Assembly (NCBI GenBank): GCA_023246985.1
Contig: JAHFHJ010000003.1
Location: 1-13,849, forward strand
Direction: 5' to 3'
DNA: 13,849 nucleotides
Origin: Candidatus Omnitrophota bacterium
GTDB lineage: Bacteria > Omnitrophota > Omnitrophia > Omnitrophales > Aquincolibacteriaceae
In this document: in pieces, positions 8,111 to 13,849 of the stretch
How positions within the stretch are numbered: the first letter of the stretch is position 1
Layout: every line of letters starts with the position of its first letter
Position numbers and translations under genes: made by a program
Notes under the pieces: model-generated
Told to the model about the DNA's origin: nothing
Databases searched by the model: none
What the model saw: only the letters and a program-made list of their open reading frames with translations

Positions 8111-8132
8111 TTGTCCACAATATTTATCAAAA
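8111..8132 (+). promoter_or_regulatory. DnaA-box-like tandem pair 3
   Basis: TTGTCCACA (8111-8119) has the intact CCACA core and one mismatch to TTATCCACA. TTATCAAAA (8124-8132) follows after 4 bp, an exact copy of the second 9-mer of pair 1. An AT-rich run adjoins on the right. Confidence 0.5.
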
Positions 8133-8228
8133 AATTTTTAAATAGTCCCAAGATACTCTTTTAAGAAAATGGAAAGAAAAATAAGCCCAGCGCCATGAAA
8201 CATTGCTTCGTATCGAAAAACAAAACGC

Positions 8229-8257
8229 TGGATATTCCAAACAAACTTCACTATAAT
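8229..8257 (+). promoter_or_regulatory. Candidate promoter of the rpmH operon
   Basis: TGGATA (-35, 8229-8234, 4 of 6) is 17 bp from a perfect TATAAT (-10, 8252-8257). The expected start, 6-8 nt downstream, falls at or within 2-3 nt of the rpmH ATG at 8266, which would give a leaderless or nearly leaderless message. No Shine-Dalgarno is present before that ATG, which fits. Confidence 0.5.
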
Positions 8258-8265
8258 TCCGCCCT

Positions 8266-8406
8266 ATGGTTAAAAGAACCTATCAACCTTCCAAGAGAAA
8301 ACGTCGGAACAAACACGGCTTTCTTGCCCGTACGAGGACCCAAGGCGGACGCAGGGTCCTTGCGCGTCGTCGTAAAAAGGGCAGGAAAAAGCTGACCCAA
8401 GTCTAA
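8266..8406 (+). CDS. rpmH: 50S ribosomal protein L34
   Basis: A 46-residue, highly basic protein that binds 23S rRNA in the large ribosomal subunit. It begins MVKRTYQPSKRKRRNKHGF and continues with RTQGGRRVLARRRKKGRKKL, the conserved L34 pattern over its whole length. The start is fixed by this pattern. No ribosome site is seen upstream, and a perfect -10 hexamer ends only 8 nt before the ATG, so translation may be leaderless. It is the first gene of the rpmH-rnpA-yidD-yidC cluster, transcribed away from the origin. Confidence 0.97.
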   Translation: MVKRTYQPSKRKRRNKHGFLARTRTQGGRRVLARRRKKGRKKLTQV

Positions 8407-8409
8407 ACG

Positions 8410-8787
8410 TTGGAGCCCAAGAACCGGCTCGGCACGGATCAAAGGATCTGCCGGCAAACAACCTTCAAGCGTCTCGTTGAGAAAGGACAATTCGCTCGAG
8501 GGGAGTTTTTTTATTTGTGGGCCGGAAGACGCGGCGATATCGAACAGGCGACGCGAAAGGCAAAGCCCATGATCGGGATCGCGGTAAGCCGGAAAACGGA
8601 TCCAAAAGCGGTCGGGCGGAACTTTTGGAAGCGGCGAATCCGGGAGATCTTCCGGAAGAGACAAGCACAGCTTCATCGAGAGGCCGTTTGTCTGATCAAA
8701 GTCCGCTCCGCAAAAAAACAACCCTCTTTTTCTGCTATGGAAGAAGATCTTATCAAACTTTTTAAGAGAACGGGAGCCTGGGCGTGA
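8410..8787 (+). CDS. rnpA: Ribonuclease P protein component
   Basis: Protein subunit of RNase P, which helps the catalytic RNA remove the 5' leader of pre-tRNA. The 125-residue, basic protein shows the family elements: TTFKRLVEKGQFARGEFF (17-34), IGIAVSRKTDPKAVGRN (55-71) and the RNR-type signature as RNFWKRRIREIFR (70-82), where the usual third-position Arg is Phe. The start is TTG, three bases after the rpmH stop and in the same reading frame, so nothing upstream can serve as a start except ACG. No clear Shine-Dalgarno precedes it, and translational coupling to rpmH is likely. Its stop overlaps the yidD start. Confidence 0.92.
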   Translation: MEPKNRLGTDQRICRQTTFKRLVEKGQFARGEFFYLWAGRRGDIEQATRKAKPMIGIAVSRKTDPKAVGRNFWKRRIREIFRKRQAQLHREAVCLIKVRSAKKQPSFSAMEEDLIKLFKRTGAWA

Positions 8788-8990
8788 AACATTTTTTAAT
8801 CCTCATGATCCGTCTTTATCGCGTTTGCATGGCGCCTTTCTTCGGCCCCTGTTGCCGGTTTTCCCCCAGTTGTTCCGCGTATGCCGAGGAAGTTCTCAAC
8901 ACGAAGGGTTTTTTCGTGGGCTTGAAACTCACACTTCAAAGGCTCGGCAAATGCCACCCTTTTCATCCGGGCGGATTTGACCCCGCTTGA
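8784..8990 (+). CDS. yidD: YidD, membrane protein insertion efficiency factor
   Basis: A 68-residue protein thought to assist YidC/Sec in inserting inner-membrane proteins at the cytoplasmic face. It shows the full signature: an amphipathic N-terminus (MKHFLILMIRLYRV), then CCRFSPSCSAYAEE (23-36) and RLGKCHPFHPGGFDPA (53-68), with the conserved cysteines. The GTG start is in the sequence GTGA, overlapping the rnpA stop by 4 bp, with GGGAG 7 nt upstream. It is followed by yidC after 12 bp. Confidence 0.95.
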   Translation: MKHFLILMIRLYRVCMAPFFGPCCRFSPSCSAYAEEVLNTKGFFVGLKLTLQRLGKCHPFHPGGFDPA

Positions 8991-9002
8991 TAAGGAAACG
9001 AT

Positions 9003-10631
9003 ATGGATAAAAACACGATCAAAGCGATCGTTCTTGCCGCGCTGGTGTTGCTGCTTTATCCCATGCTGCTCAAAAAGTTTTATCCAGCCGCGTATGAAAA
9101 ACGACCGGCACAAACGATGGTTTCTCAAACAGCCATTGTCCCAGTCACGCCTGCCACTGAAATCGCGAGGGAGGCGAGCCTGGAAAAAGCGCCCTCCCCC
9201 GCCGTCGCATTTTTCGAGAATGCTTTCTATAAGGCCAAGTTTTCTACGTTGGGAGGCACGATCACGGATCTTGCTTTCCTCGGGGAAAAAGGAAGACAAA
9301 AGTTCTCCCGGACGGATTTTTTCTCGGGGGATCCCCGGACCTCGGGCATTTTCGGCGTGAATATTCTTCATGGAAAAGCGGATCTAGCGGAAACAATCTT
9401 CAAAATGTCGCGCAAAGGAACAAGCGGAGAAATTTTAGAGTTCTTCTACGAGCTGCCCGGGGAGTATCAACTGACCAAGACCTATGCGTTTCGCAGCGAC
9501 AAGCCCGCGGTGGAGCTGACGGTCCGCGTTAAAAACATTTCAAGCGGCGAGAAGCATTTTCCCGTCACGCTGAATTACGGCATGAGTTACGAAGAAGGTT
9601 ATCAAAAGCACTACGGCTATTATGATGCCGTAGCGTACGCGGAAAAAATCCAGACTCAAAACCTTGACCGCATTAAAAAGAAGGGATTCCTTTTCCCCGA
9701 GCAGACGGCGTGGGCCGGGTTTATCAAAAAATATTTTGCGCTGCTTGTGAAACCCGATGGCAAGATCCTCGAAGGAAGCGCGCACGCGGATCCAAAAAAT
9801 CTTTGGGGCGAAATAACGCTGGAGCCCATGACGGTGCCGGCGGAAGGCGAAAACGCGCGTCATTTTCTGATCTATGCGGGGCCCCAGCGCTATGAAGAGC
9901 TCAAGAGCTTTGGTTTTGGATTTCAGGAAGTTCTGTCGCGCGGTTTTTTCGGGCTCTTCAAAACCTGGATCCTCATGACCCTGAAATTCTTGGACCAGTA
10001 CACGCACAATTATGGATGGGCGCTTGTGATCCTTACGCTTCTCATCAAGCTGATCTTCGCGCCGCTGACGCACATCAGCTATGCGAACATGAAAAAGATG
10101 CAGGTTTTGTCGCCCAAGATGAAAGCGATCCAGGAACACCACAAAAAAGATCCCGCGAAATCCCAGAAAGCGCTTATGGAGCTTTATCGGCGCAACAAAG
10201 TGAATCCCATGATGGGATGTCTTCCCATGCTGATCCAGATCCCGGTCTTTATCGCGATGTTCCGTCTTTTGCCTGAGGCGATCGAATTGCATGGCGCGCC
10301 TTTTATCGGCTGGATCAACGACCTTTCCGCGCCGGACCATTTTCTGGCGCTTCCCTTCACGGTTCCCTTTCTCGGGTGGAATTCGCTGAACATTCTCCCG
10401 ATCCTGATGGCGGCATCCCAGGTCTGGTACCAGAAGCTTATGCCGGCACAACCCGGGTCCAGTCCCGAACAGCAGACCCTGATGAATCTCATGCCGATCT
10501 TTTTCGGGGTCATGTGTTACAACATGCCCTCAGGGCTCACGCTTTACTGGACCTTGCAGAATGCCTTTTCGATCGTTCAACAGACCTTTATCAACCGCAT
10601 CGTTATCGTTCTGCACCACGAAGACCAATAA
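9003..10631 (+). CDS. yidC: Membrane protein insertase YidC (Oxa1 family)
   Basis: Inner-membrane insertase and chaperone, acting alone or with SecYEG. The 542-residue protein has an N-terminal membrane segment (about 7-23). A large extracytoplasmic beta domain (about 60-310) follows, as in diderm bacteria. The Oxa1 core (about 330-535) includes ALVILTLLIKLIFAPLT, NKVNPMMGCLPMLIQIPVFIAMF (398-420) and MPSGLTLYWTLQNAFSIVQQ. The positively charged residue of the hydrophilic groove, Arg366 in E. coli, aligns with Lys349 here. The C-terminal tail after the last membrane segment is short (HHEDQ). AAGGA lies about 7 nt before the ATG. The gene closes the tightly packed rpmH-rnpA-yidD-yidC unit. Confidence 0.97.
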   Translation: MDKNTIKAIVLAALVLLLYPMLLKKFYPAAYEKRPAQTMVSQTAIVPVTPATEIAREASLEKAPSPAVAFFENAFYKAKFSTLGGTITDLAFLGEKGRQKFSRTDFFSGDPRTSGIFGVNILHGKADLAETIFKMSRKGTSGEILEFFYELPGEYQLTKTYAFRSDKPAVELTVRVKNISSGEKHFPVTLNYGMSYEEGYQKHYGYYDAVAYAEKIQTQNLDRIKKKGFLFPEQTAWAGFIKKYFALLVKPDGKILEGSAHADPKNLWGEITLEPMTVPAEGENARHFLIYAGPQRYEELKSFGFGFQEVLSRGFFGLFKTWILMTLKFLDQYTHNYGWALVILTLLIKLIFAPLTHISYANMKKMQVLSPKMKAIQEHHKKDPAKSQKALMELYRRNKVNPMMGCLPMLIQIPVFIAMFRLLPEAIELHGAPFIGWINDLSAPDHFLALPFTVPFLGWNSLNILPILMAASQVWYQKLMPAQPGSSPEQQTLMNLMPIFFGVMCYNMPSGLTLYWTLQNAFSIVQQTFINRIVIVLHHEDQ

Positions 10632-10674
10632 ATAACTCGGGGAACGGCAAACGGGACGCGTTCCTCGTTCTGCA

Positions 10675-10688
10675 TTTCCCGGGGGAAA
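10675..10688 (+). promoter_or_regulatory. Hairpin covering the mnmG ribosome-binding site
   Basis: TTTCCCGGGGGAAA is self-complementary over 5-6 bp with a 2-4 nt loop and directly abuts the mnmG ATG. It contains the only Shine-Dalgarno-like purine run (GGGGGA), so folding would hide it. The regulatory effect is inference. Confidence 0.35.
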
Positions 10689-12515
10689 ATGACTTCCACG
10701 CAAAAATACGCCGCTATTATTGTAGGCGCCGGCCACGCCGGCGTTGAAGCCTCCCTCGCCATCGCGCGTTGTGGCTTTCCCGTTCTCGTGATGACCATGG
10801 ATACGGACGCCATCGCGCGCATGTCTTGTAATCCGGCGATCGGCGGTCTGGCCAAAGGCCACATGGTCCGCGAGATCGATGCGCTTGGCGGCGAGATGGG
10901 TCTTGCCGCGGACGCTACCGGCATTCAATTCCGCATGCTCAACCGGTCCAAAGGGCCGGCCGTGTGGGCGCCGCGCGCGCAAGCGGATAAAAAACAATAT
11001 GAGCTTTACATGAAGCGGGCGCTCGCGGCCGAGAAAAATATCACGTTGCGGCAGGGACAGGTCACAGAGCTTCTTGTGAAAGAAGGCGTCTGTTATGGCG
11101 TTCGCACCGAGGAAGGCGAAACTTTTTTAGGCGAGCATGTGATCCTCACCACGGGAACTTTTTTGCAGGGGTTGATTCATGTGGGAGAAGAACATTTTCC
11201 GGGAGGTCGTCGCGATGAGCCGCCCGCGATCGGTCTTTCGGAGTCGCTTCGCGGGCACGGGGTCGAACTGGTCCGTTTCAAAACAGGCACGCCCCCGCGT
11301 CTTCATCAAAAAAGCATTCGCTGGGAGATCCTGGAAGAACAAAAAGGCGACGACCCGCCGCGGCCTTTTTCTTACCGCACAAAAAATTTCAAGGTCGATC
11401 AGCTCTCCTGCTATTTAACGCATACGAACGACAAAGTTCATGAGATCATCCGGAAGAATTTGAATAGCTCGCCGCTTTACGCCGGCAGAATCGTCGGGAT
11501 CGGGCCGAGGTATTGCCCTTCGGTTGAAGACAAGGTCGTGAAATTTCCGGACAAAACAAGCCATCAGATCTATCTCGAACCCGAAGGGCGCGACACGCCG
11601 GAGGTTTATATGAACGGGTTTTCGACCTCCCTCCCCCAAAAGGTCCAGGAGACCGCGGTACGTAAGATTCGGGGGCTTGAAAACACCGAAATTCTAAAAT
11701 ACGGCTATGCGATCGAATATGACGCCGCGCCGCCAACCCAGCTCAAGCATTCCCTTGAAACAAAAAAGATACGGAATCTGTTTTTGGCGGGCCAAATCAA
11801 TTGCACTTCCGGGTATGAAGAGGCCGCAGCCCAAGGATTGATGGCGGGGCTTAATGTGATCCGGAAGCTTTGCGGCGCAAGCGAATTCGTTCTCGACCGG
11901 ACGGAGGCCTACATCGCGGTGATGATCGACGATCTTGTAACCTGCGGGACAAACGAACCTTACAGAATGTTCACCTCGCGCGCAGAATTCCGTCTTTTGC
12001 TTCGTCAGGATAATGCGGACGAACGGCTTATGTTTTATGGACAACAATTCAATCTTATTTCCGAAAAAACTTTCGCAGAGTTCAATGAACGGATGGATCG
12101 AATGCGGCAGGATATACAAGAACTTAAAACAAAAAAAATAAAAAATGATACACTTTACCAATATTTAAAACGTCCTGAAGTAAGCTATAACCAAATGATA
12201 TTAAATAAGTTGCACTTCCGAAGTCTTTCAGATGATGAGATCCACCGCGTTGAAAGCGAGATAAAGTACGAAGGCTACATTGCCCGGCAGAGAGAAGAAG
12301 TTAAAAAATATTCGAAACTCGAAAAAAGAAAAATCCCTGCAAACCTGAGCTATGAAGAGATCCCGGGGATCGGCCGCGAGGCAAAAGAGAAGCTGAAAAA
12401 GATCCGGCCTGATTCCATCGGCCATGCCGCGCGCATTCCCGGCATTTCATCTTGCGACCTGTCCCTCCTCGCCGTCTTTATCGAAAAAAAAGCGAAAGAA
12501 ATCACGAAGCCATAA
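10689..12515 (+). CDS. mnmG: tRNA uridine-5-carboxymethylaminomethyl modification enzyme MnmG (GidA)
   Basis: FAD-dependent partner of MnmE in making the cmnm5 group on U34 of certain tRNAs. The 608-residue protein (E. coli 629) has the FAD dinucleotide motif GAGHAG (13-18), the MSCNPAIGGLAKGH signature with Cys47, PRAQADK (95-101), GPRYCPSVEDK with Cys276 (both cysteines match the catalytic pair known in the family), and NCTSGYEEAAAQGL (371-384). The C-terminal MnmE/tRNA-binding region carries IPGIGREAKEKL and RIPGISSCDLSLL. It starts 57 bp after yidC. A short AT-rich stretch (12121-12240) in the codons for the C-terminal helical part is far from the gene's average composition. The partner gene mnmE, often adjacent, is not in the window. 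Confidence 0.97.
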   Translation: MTSTQKYAAIIVGAGHAGVEASLAIARCGFPVLVMTMDTDAIARMSCNPAIGGLAKGHMVREIDALGGEMGLAADATGIQFRMLNRSKGPAVWAPRAQADKKQYELYMKRALAAEKNITLRQGQVTELLVKEGVCYGVRTEEGETFLGEHVILTTGTFLQGLIHVGEEHFPGGRRDEPPAIGLSESLRGHGVELVRFKTGTPPRLHQKSIRWEILEEQKGDDPPRPFSYRTKNFKVDQLSCYLTHTNDKVHEIIRKNLNSSPLYAGRIVGIGPRYCPSVEDKVVKFPDKTSHQIYLEPEGRDTPEVYMNGFSTSLPQKVQETAVRKIRGLENTEILKYGYAIEYDAAPPTQLKHSLETKKIRNLFLAGQINCTSGYEEAAAQGLMAGLNVIRKLCGASEFVLDRTEAYIAVMIDDLVTCGTNEPYRMFTSRAEFRLLLRQDNADERLMFYGQQFNLISEKTFAEFNERMDRMRQDIQELKTKKIKNDTLYQYLKRPEVSYNQMILNKLHFRSLSDDEIHRVESEIKYEGYIARQREEVKKYSKLEKRKIPANLSYEEIPGIGREAKEKLKKIRPDSIGHAARIPGISSCDLSLLAVFIEKKAKEITKP

Positions 12516-12748
12516 AAGCTCCATCAAGAGCAGACCCACGCACCGTTTGTTTTTGGGCCCTGTTTTAAATTTTTTTTACAGCGAAGAAGACCTCTCTTTT
12601 TCTATGCAGCAGTTATCAGATAATCCTTAACGCGTTTGGAAGATACTACGCGATCTAATGCAATGAGCGTCCCATGTCATTCTTAGTAATGGATAACACA
12701 CTGGAAGCAAAAGGGTTAAATGAATAAATTTGTTTCCCTTCATGGATA

Positions 12749-12764
12749 TGTTTCACATGAAACA
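12749..12764. promoter_or_regulatory. parS-like ParB-binding site 1
   Basis: TGTTTCACATGAAACA matches the bacterial parS consensus TGTTTCACGTGAAACA at 15 of 16 positions, differing only at the central G to A. ParB/Spo0J loads at such sites near the origin to build the segregation complex that ParA moves. Location beside parA and the origin supports function. Confidence 0.8.
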
Positions 12765-13012
12765 TGATGGTTTATTCGGATGCAATGTCAGAATAAAAAT
12801 CGCACAATTTTTTTAGAAGACTCTCATAGAAGAACTCGTCTCTTGGATTTTCCATAAAACGCTTTCGTTCTTTTTAACCGTCGAACATGTATTTGGCCTC
12901 TAACGTCCGCATGGTGTTTATTGTGAAGTCTTCCGAATGAAATTTGCTTGCTATGCGATAAATAATGTGTAAAGTATCAATCGAGTTGGACGATATCATT
13001 CTAGGAATCGAA

Positions 13013-13028
13013 CGTTCCACGTGAAACA
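13013..13028. promoter_or_regulatory. parS-like ParB-binding site 2, in the parA leader
   Basis: CGTTCCACGTGAAACA matches the parS consensus at 14 of 16 positions and keeps the central CACGTG intact. It ends 12 bp before the parA ATG, immediately before the CGGAGG ribosome site, so ParB bound here could affect parA expression. Confidence 0.7.
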
Positions 13029-13040
13029 TTCGGAGGCTAC

Positions 13041-13849
13041 ATGGGGCAGATATTCTCATTCTTTAACCAAAAAGGCGGAGTTGGGAAAACAACATCCGTA
13101 GTTAATATAGCAACGGTTGTAGCAGGACTCGGGAAAAAAGTTTTGTTAATTGATCTTGATTCTCAAGGCAATGCTACAAGCGGACTTGGGATAGAGAAAG
13201 ACGAAAATGAATCCACAGCTTATCAACTTCTTGTTGAAAACTCAGAACCATGTTCCAGCATTAAAAAAACACTCATAGAAAATCTATGGATTATTCCATC
13301 AAACGCTCATCTTGCCGGAGCCGAGATGCATCTCATCAACCAGGAGAAAAGAGAATTTGTTCTTCGAGAACAGCTAAAAAGAATATCGAATGACTATGAC
13401 TTCATACTAATCGATTGTCCTCCTTCGCTTAGTCTTATAAGTATAAACTCTTTGACATCAAGTAATTATATCATTATACCGCTTCAATGCGAATACTATG
13501 CATTAGAAGGCCTTGGACAGCTTCTCAACACCTATCAGCTTGTCAAAAAGAATTTGAGCGCTCAACTTGAGCTTGGCGGGGTGATCCTGACGATGGCAGA
13601 CGTCCGGACGAATCTGACCCAACAAGTGATCCAGGAGGTCCGGAATTATTTCAAGGATAAAGTCTTTCAAAACGTGATTCCGAGGTCCGTGAAACTTTCC
13701 GAGGCCCCAAGTTTTGGGAAGCCCGCGGTTCTCTATGATCCTCACAATCGCGGGTCACAAGCTTATGTAGCGCTTGGGAGAGAATTTTTGACGCGATTCG
13801 GCTCTGACGAAGACCGGAAAAATCTTTCCAAGAGCAAACCAGACGAAGT
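13041..13849 (+). CDS. parA: Chromosome-partitioning ATPase ParA (Soj), 3' end beyond the window
   Basis: P-loop ATPase that binds DNA non-specifically and moves ParB-parS complexes. The frame is open to the window edge (269 codons). Deviant Walker A NQKGGVGKTT (9-18) has the signature lysine Lys11 and the P-loop lysine Lys16. Switch I region LLIDLDSQGNATSGLG (35-50) and Walker B FILIDCPPSLSLIS follow. Typical C-terminal segments are PLQCEYYALEGLGQL, VILTMADVRTNLTQQV and VIPRSVKLSEAPSFGKP. Chromosomal ParA proteins are about 250-265 residues, so it has a slightly extended, still unfinished tail (SDEDRKNLSKSKPDE). GGAGG lies 4 nt before the ATG. The 5' 520 nt are about 39% GC, against about 51% in the rest. 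parB is expected just downstream, outside the window. Confidence 0.95.
   Translation, partial: MGQIFSFFNQKGGVGKTTSVVNIATVVAGLGKKVLLIDLDSQGNATSGLGIEKDENESTAYQLLVENSEPCSSIKKTLIENLWIIPSNAHLAGAEMHLINQEKREFVLREQLKRISNDYDFILIDCPPSLSLISINSLTSSNYIIIPLQCEYYALEGLGQLLNTYQLVKKNLSAQLELGGVILTMADVRTNLTQQVIQEVRNYFKDKVFQNVIPRSVKLSEAPSFGKPAVLYDPHNRGSQAYVALGREFLTRFGSDEDRKNLSKSKPDE

Larger units (their letters stand above)
7905..8265. other. Putative chromosomal origin of replication (oriC), dnaA-rpmH intergenic region
   Basis: A 361 bp non-coding, strongly AT-rich region between divergent dnaA and rpmH, the classic bacterial origin location. It contains six DnaA-box-like 9-mers in three tandem pairs, all on the plus strand, an AT-rich stretch that could unwind, a GC-richer island (about 8045-8083) and promoter candidates for both flanking genes. 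Divergent gene orientation on the two sides supports the origin call. The exact limits and the unwinding site cannot be fixed from sequence alone. Confidence 0.85.
12516..13040. other. AT-rich mnmG-parA intergenic region
   Basis: A 525 bp region with no convincing gene. It holds a parS-like site in the middle and another at its right end, just upstream of parA. No strong intrinsic terminator for mnmG is visible; T runs near 12567-12577 follow only weak pairing. The usual rsmG gene is absent. On the minus strand two short same-frame open stretches (13059-12874 and 12855-12772) are separated by one TAA, with no ribosome site, and I do not call them genes. Confidence 0.6.

Noticed and set aside
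8189..8205. Half parS-like sequence near rpmH (ATGAAACA)
   Set aside because: Only about half of the 16 positions match the parS consensus and the left half is absent.
8251..8721. A 156-codon minus-strand open frame over rpmH and rnpA
   Set aside because: It lies opposite two conserved essential genes and has no recognisable domain.
8773..8792. Half parS-like GTGAAACA at the yidD start
   Set aside because: Ten of 16 positions match, and the left half-site is missing. It is explained by the yidD start codons.
9540..10451. A 303-codon minus-strand open frame inside yidC
   Set aside because: It is antisense to a fully recognisable YidC, its product is rich in Arg, His and Phe without domain features, and no start signal is seen.
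10639..10666. Possible terminator hairpin after yidC (GGGGAACG with CGTTCCTC)
   Set aside because: The stem is 8 bp including a G-U pair, the loop is 12 nt, and no T run follows, so it does not qualify as an intrinsic terminator.
10674..10690. Resemblance of the mnmG leader palindrome to the Noc-binding sequence
   Set aside because: The centre has extra G bases compared with the Noc site, Noc is known from Firmicutes, and the palindrome is better explained as a leader hairpin.
12562..12582. CTGT/ACAG pair with T run as a terminator for mnmG
   Set aside because: Only a 4 bp stem with an AT loop can form, too weak for a terminator call.
12855..12880. AACG-CTTT-CGTT hairpin followed by T run
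   Set aside because: A 4 bp stem in an AT-rich spacer is likely chance, and it lies too far from the mnmG end to be its obvious terminator.

Overview
The window reads as a bacterial chromosomal replication-origin region. An AT-rich non-coding segment at about 7905-8265 carries DnaA-box-like repeats. To its left, on the minus strand, lie dnaA, dnaN, a DciA/DUF721 gene, gyrB and gyrA (3' end cut by the window). To its right, on the plus strand, lie rpmH, rnpA, yidD, yidC, mnmG and parA (3' end cut). All genes point away from the origin, so transcription would run with the forks on both arms.

Organism: the YidC has a large extracytoplasmic domain of about 280 residues between its first and second membrane segments, a form typical of diderm (Gram-negative-type) bacteria. 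Coding GC is roughly 50-60% in gyrA, gyrB, yidC and mnmG, and lower around dnaN and dnaA. The gene order, the presence of dciA without recF, and the style of the gyrase sequences suggest a deep-branching, perhaps uncultured diderm lineage such as the PVC/Omnitrophota area. That placement is a low-confidence guess.

Left arm (1-7904): initiator DnaA, sliding clamp DnaN, predicted helicase-loading protein DciA and both gyrase subunits. The last three genes are closely packed (33, 38 and 22 bp gaps) and probably form one operon with dnaN. A dnaN promoter candidate sits in the 133 bp dnaA-dnaN spacer. Origin (7905-8265): three tandem pairs of DnaA-box-like 9-mers, all in the same orientation, plus an AT-rich stretch. 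Right arm (8266-12515): ribosomal protein L34, RNase P protein, YidD and YidC are nearly contiguous or overlapping. MnmG follows after 57 bp. Region 12516-13040 is a 525 bp AT-rich spacer with two parS-like palindromes, one just upstream of the ParA ATPase gene.

Together the genes cover origin firing, clamp loading target, helicase delivery, supercoil control and origin segregation, with the classic L34/RNase P/membrane-insertion cluster alongside. I see no mobile element, CRISPR array, tRNA or rRNA, and no evidence of a wholly new system. The most notable deviations are: no recF, jag, mnmE or rsmG in their usual places; a degenerate GyrA box; a charged insert in GyrB; an apparently leaderless rpmH; and tandem DnaA-box pairs.
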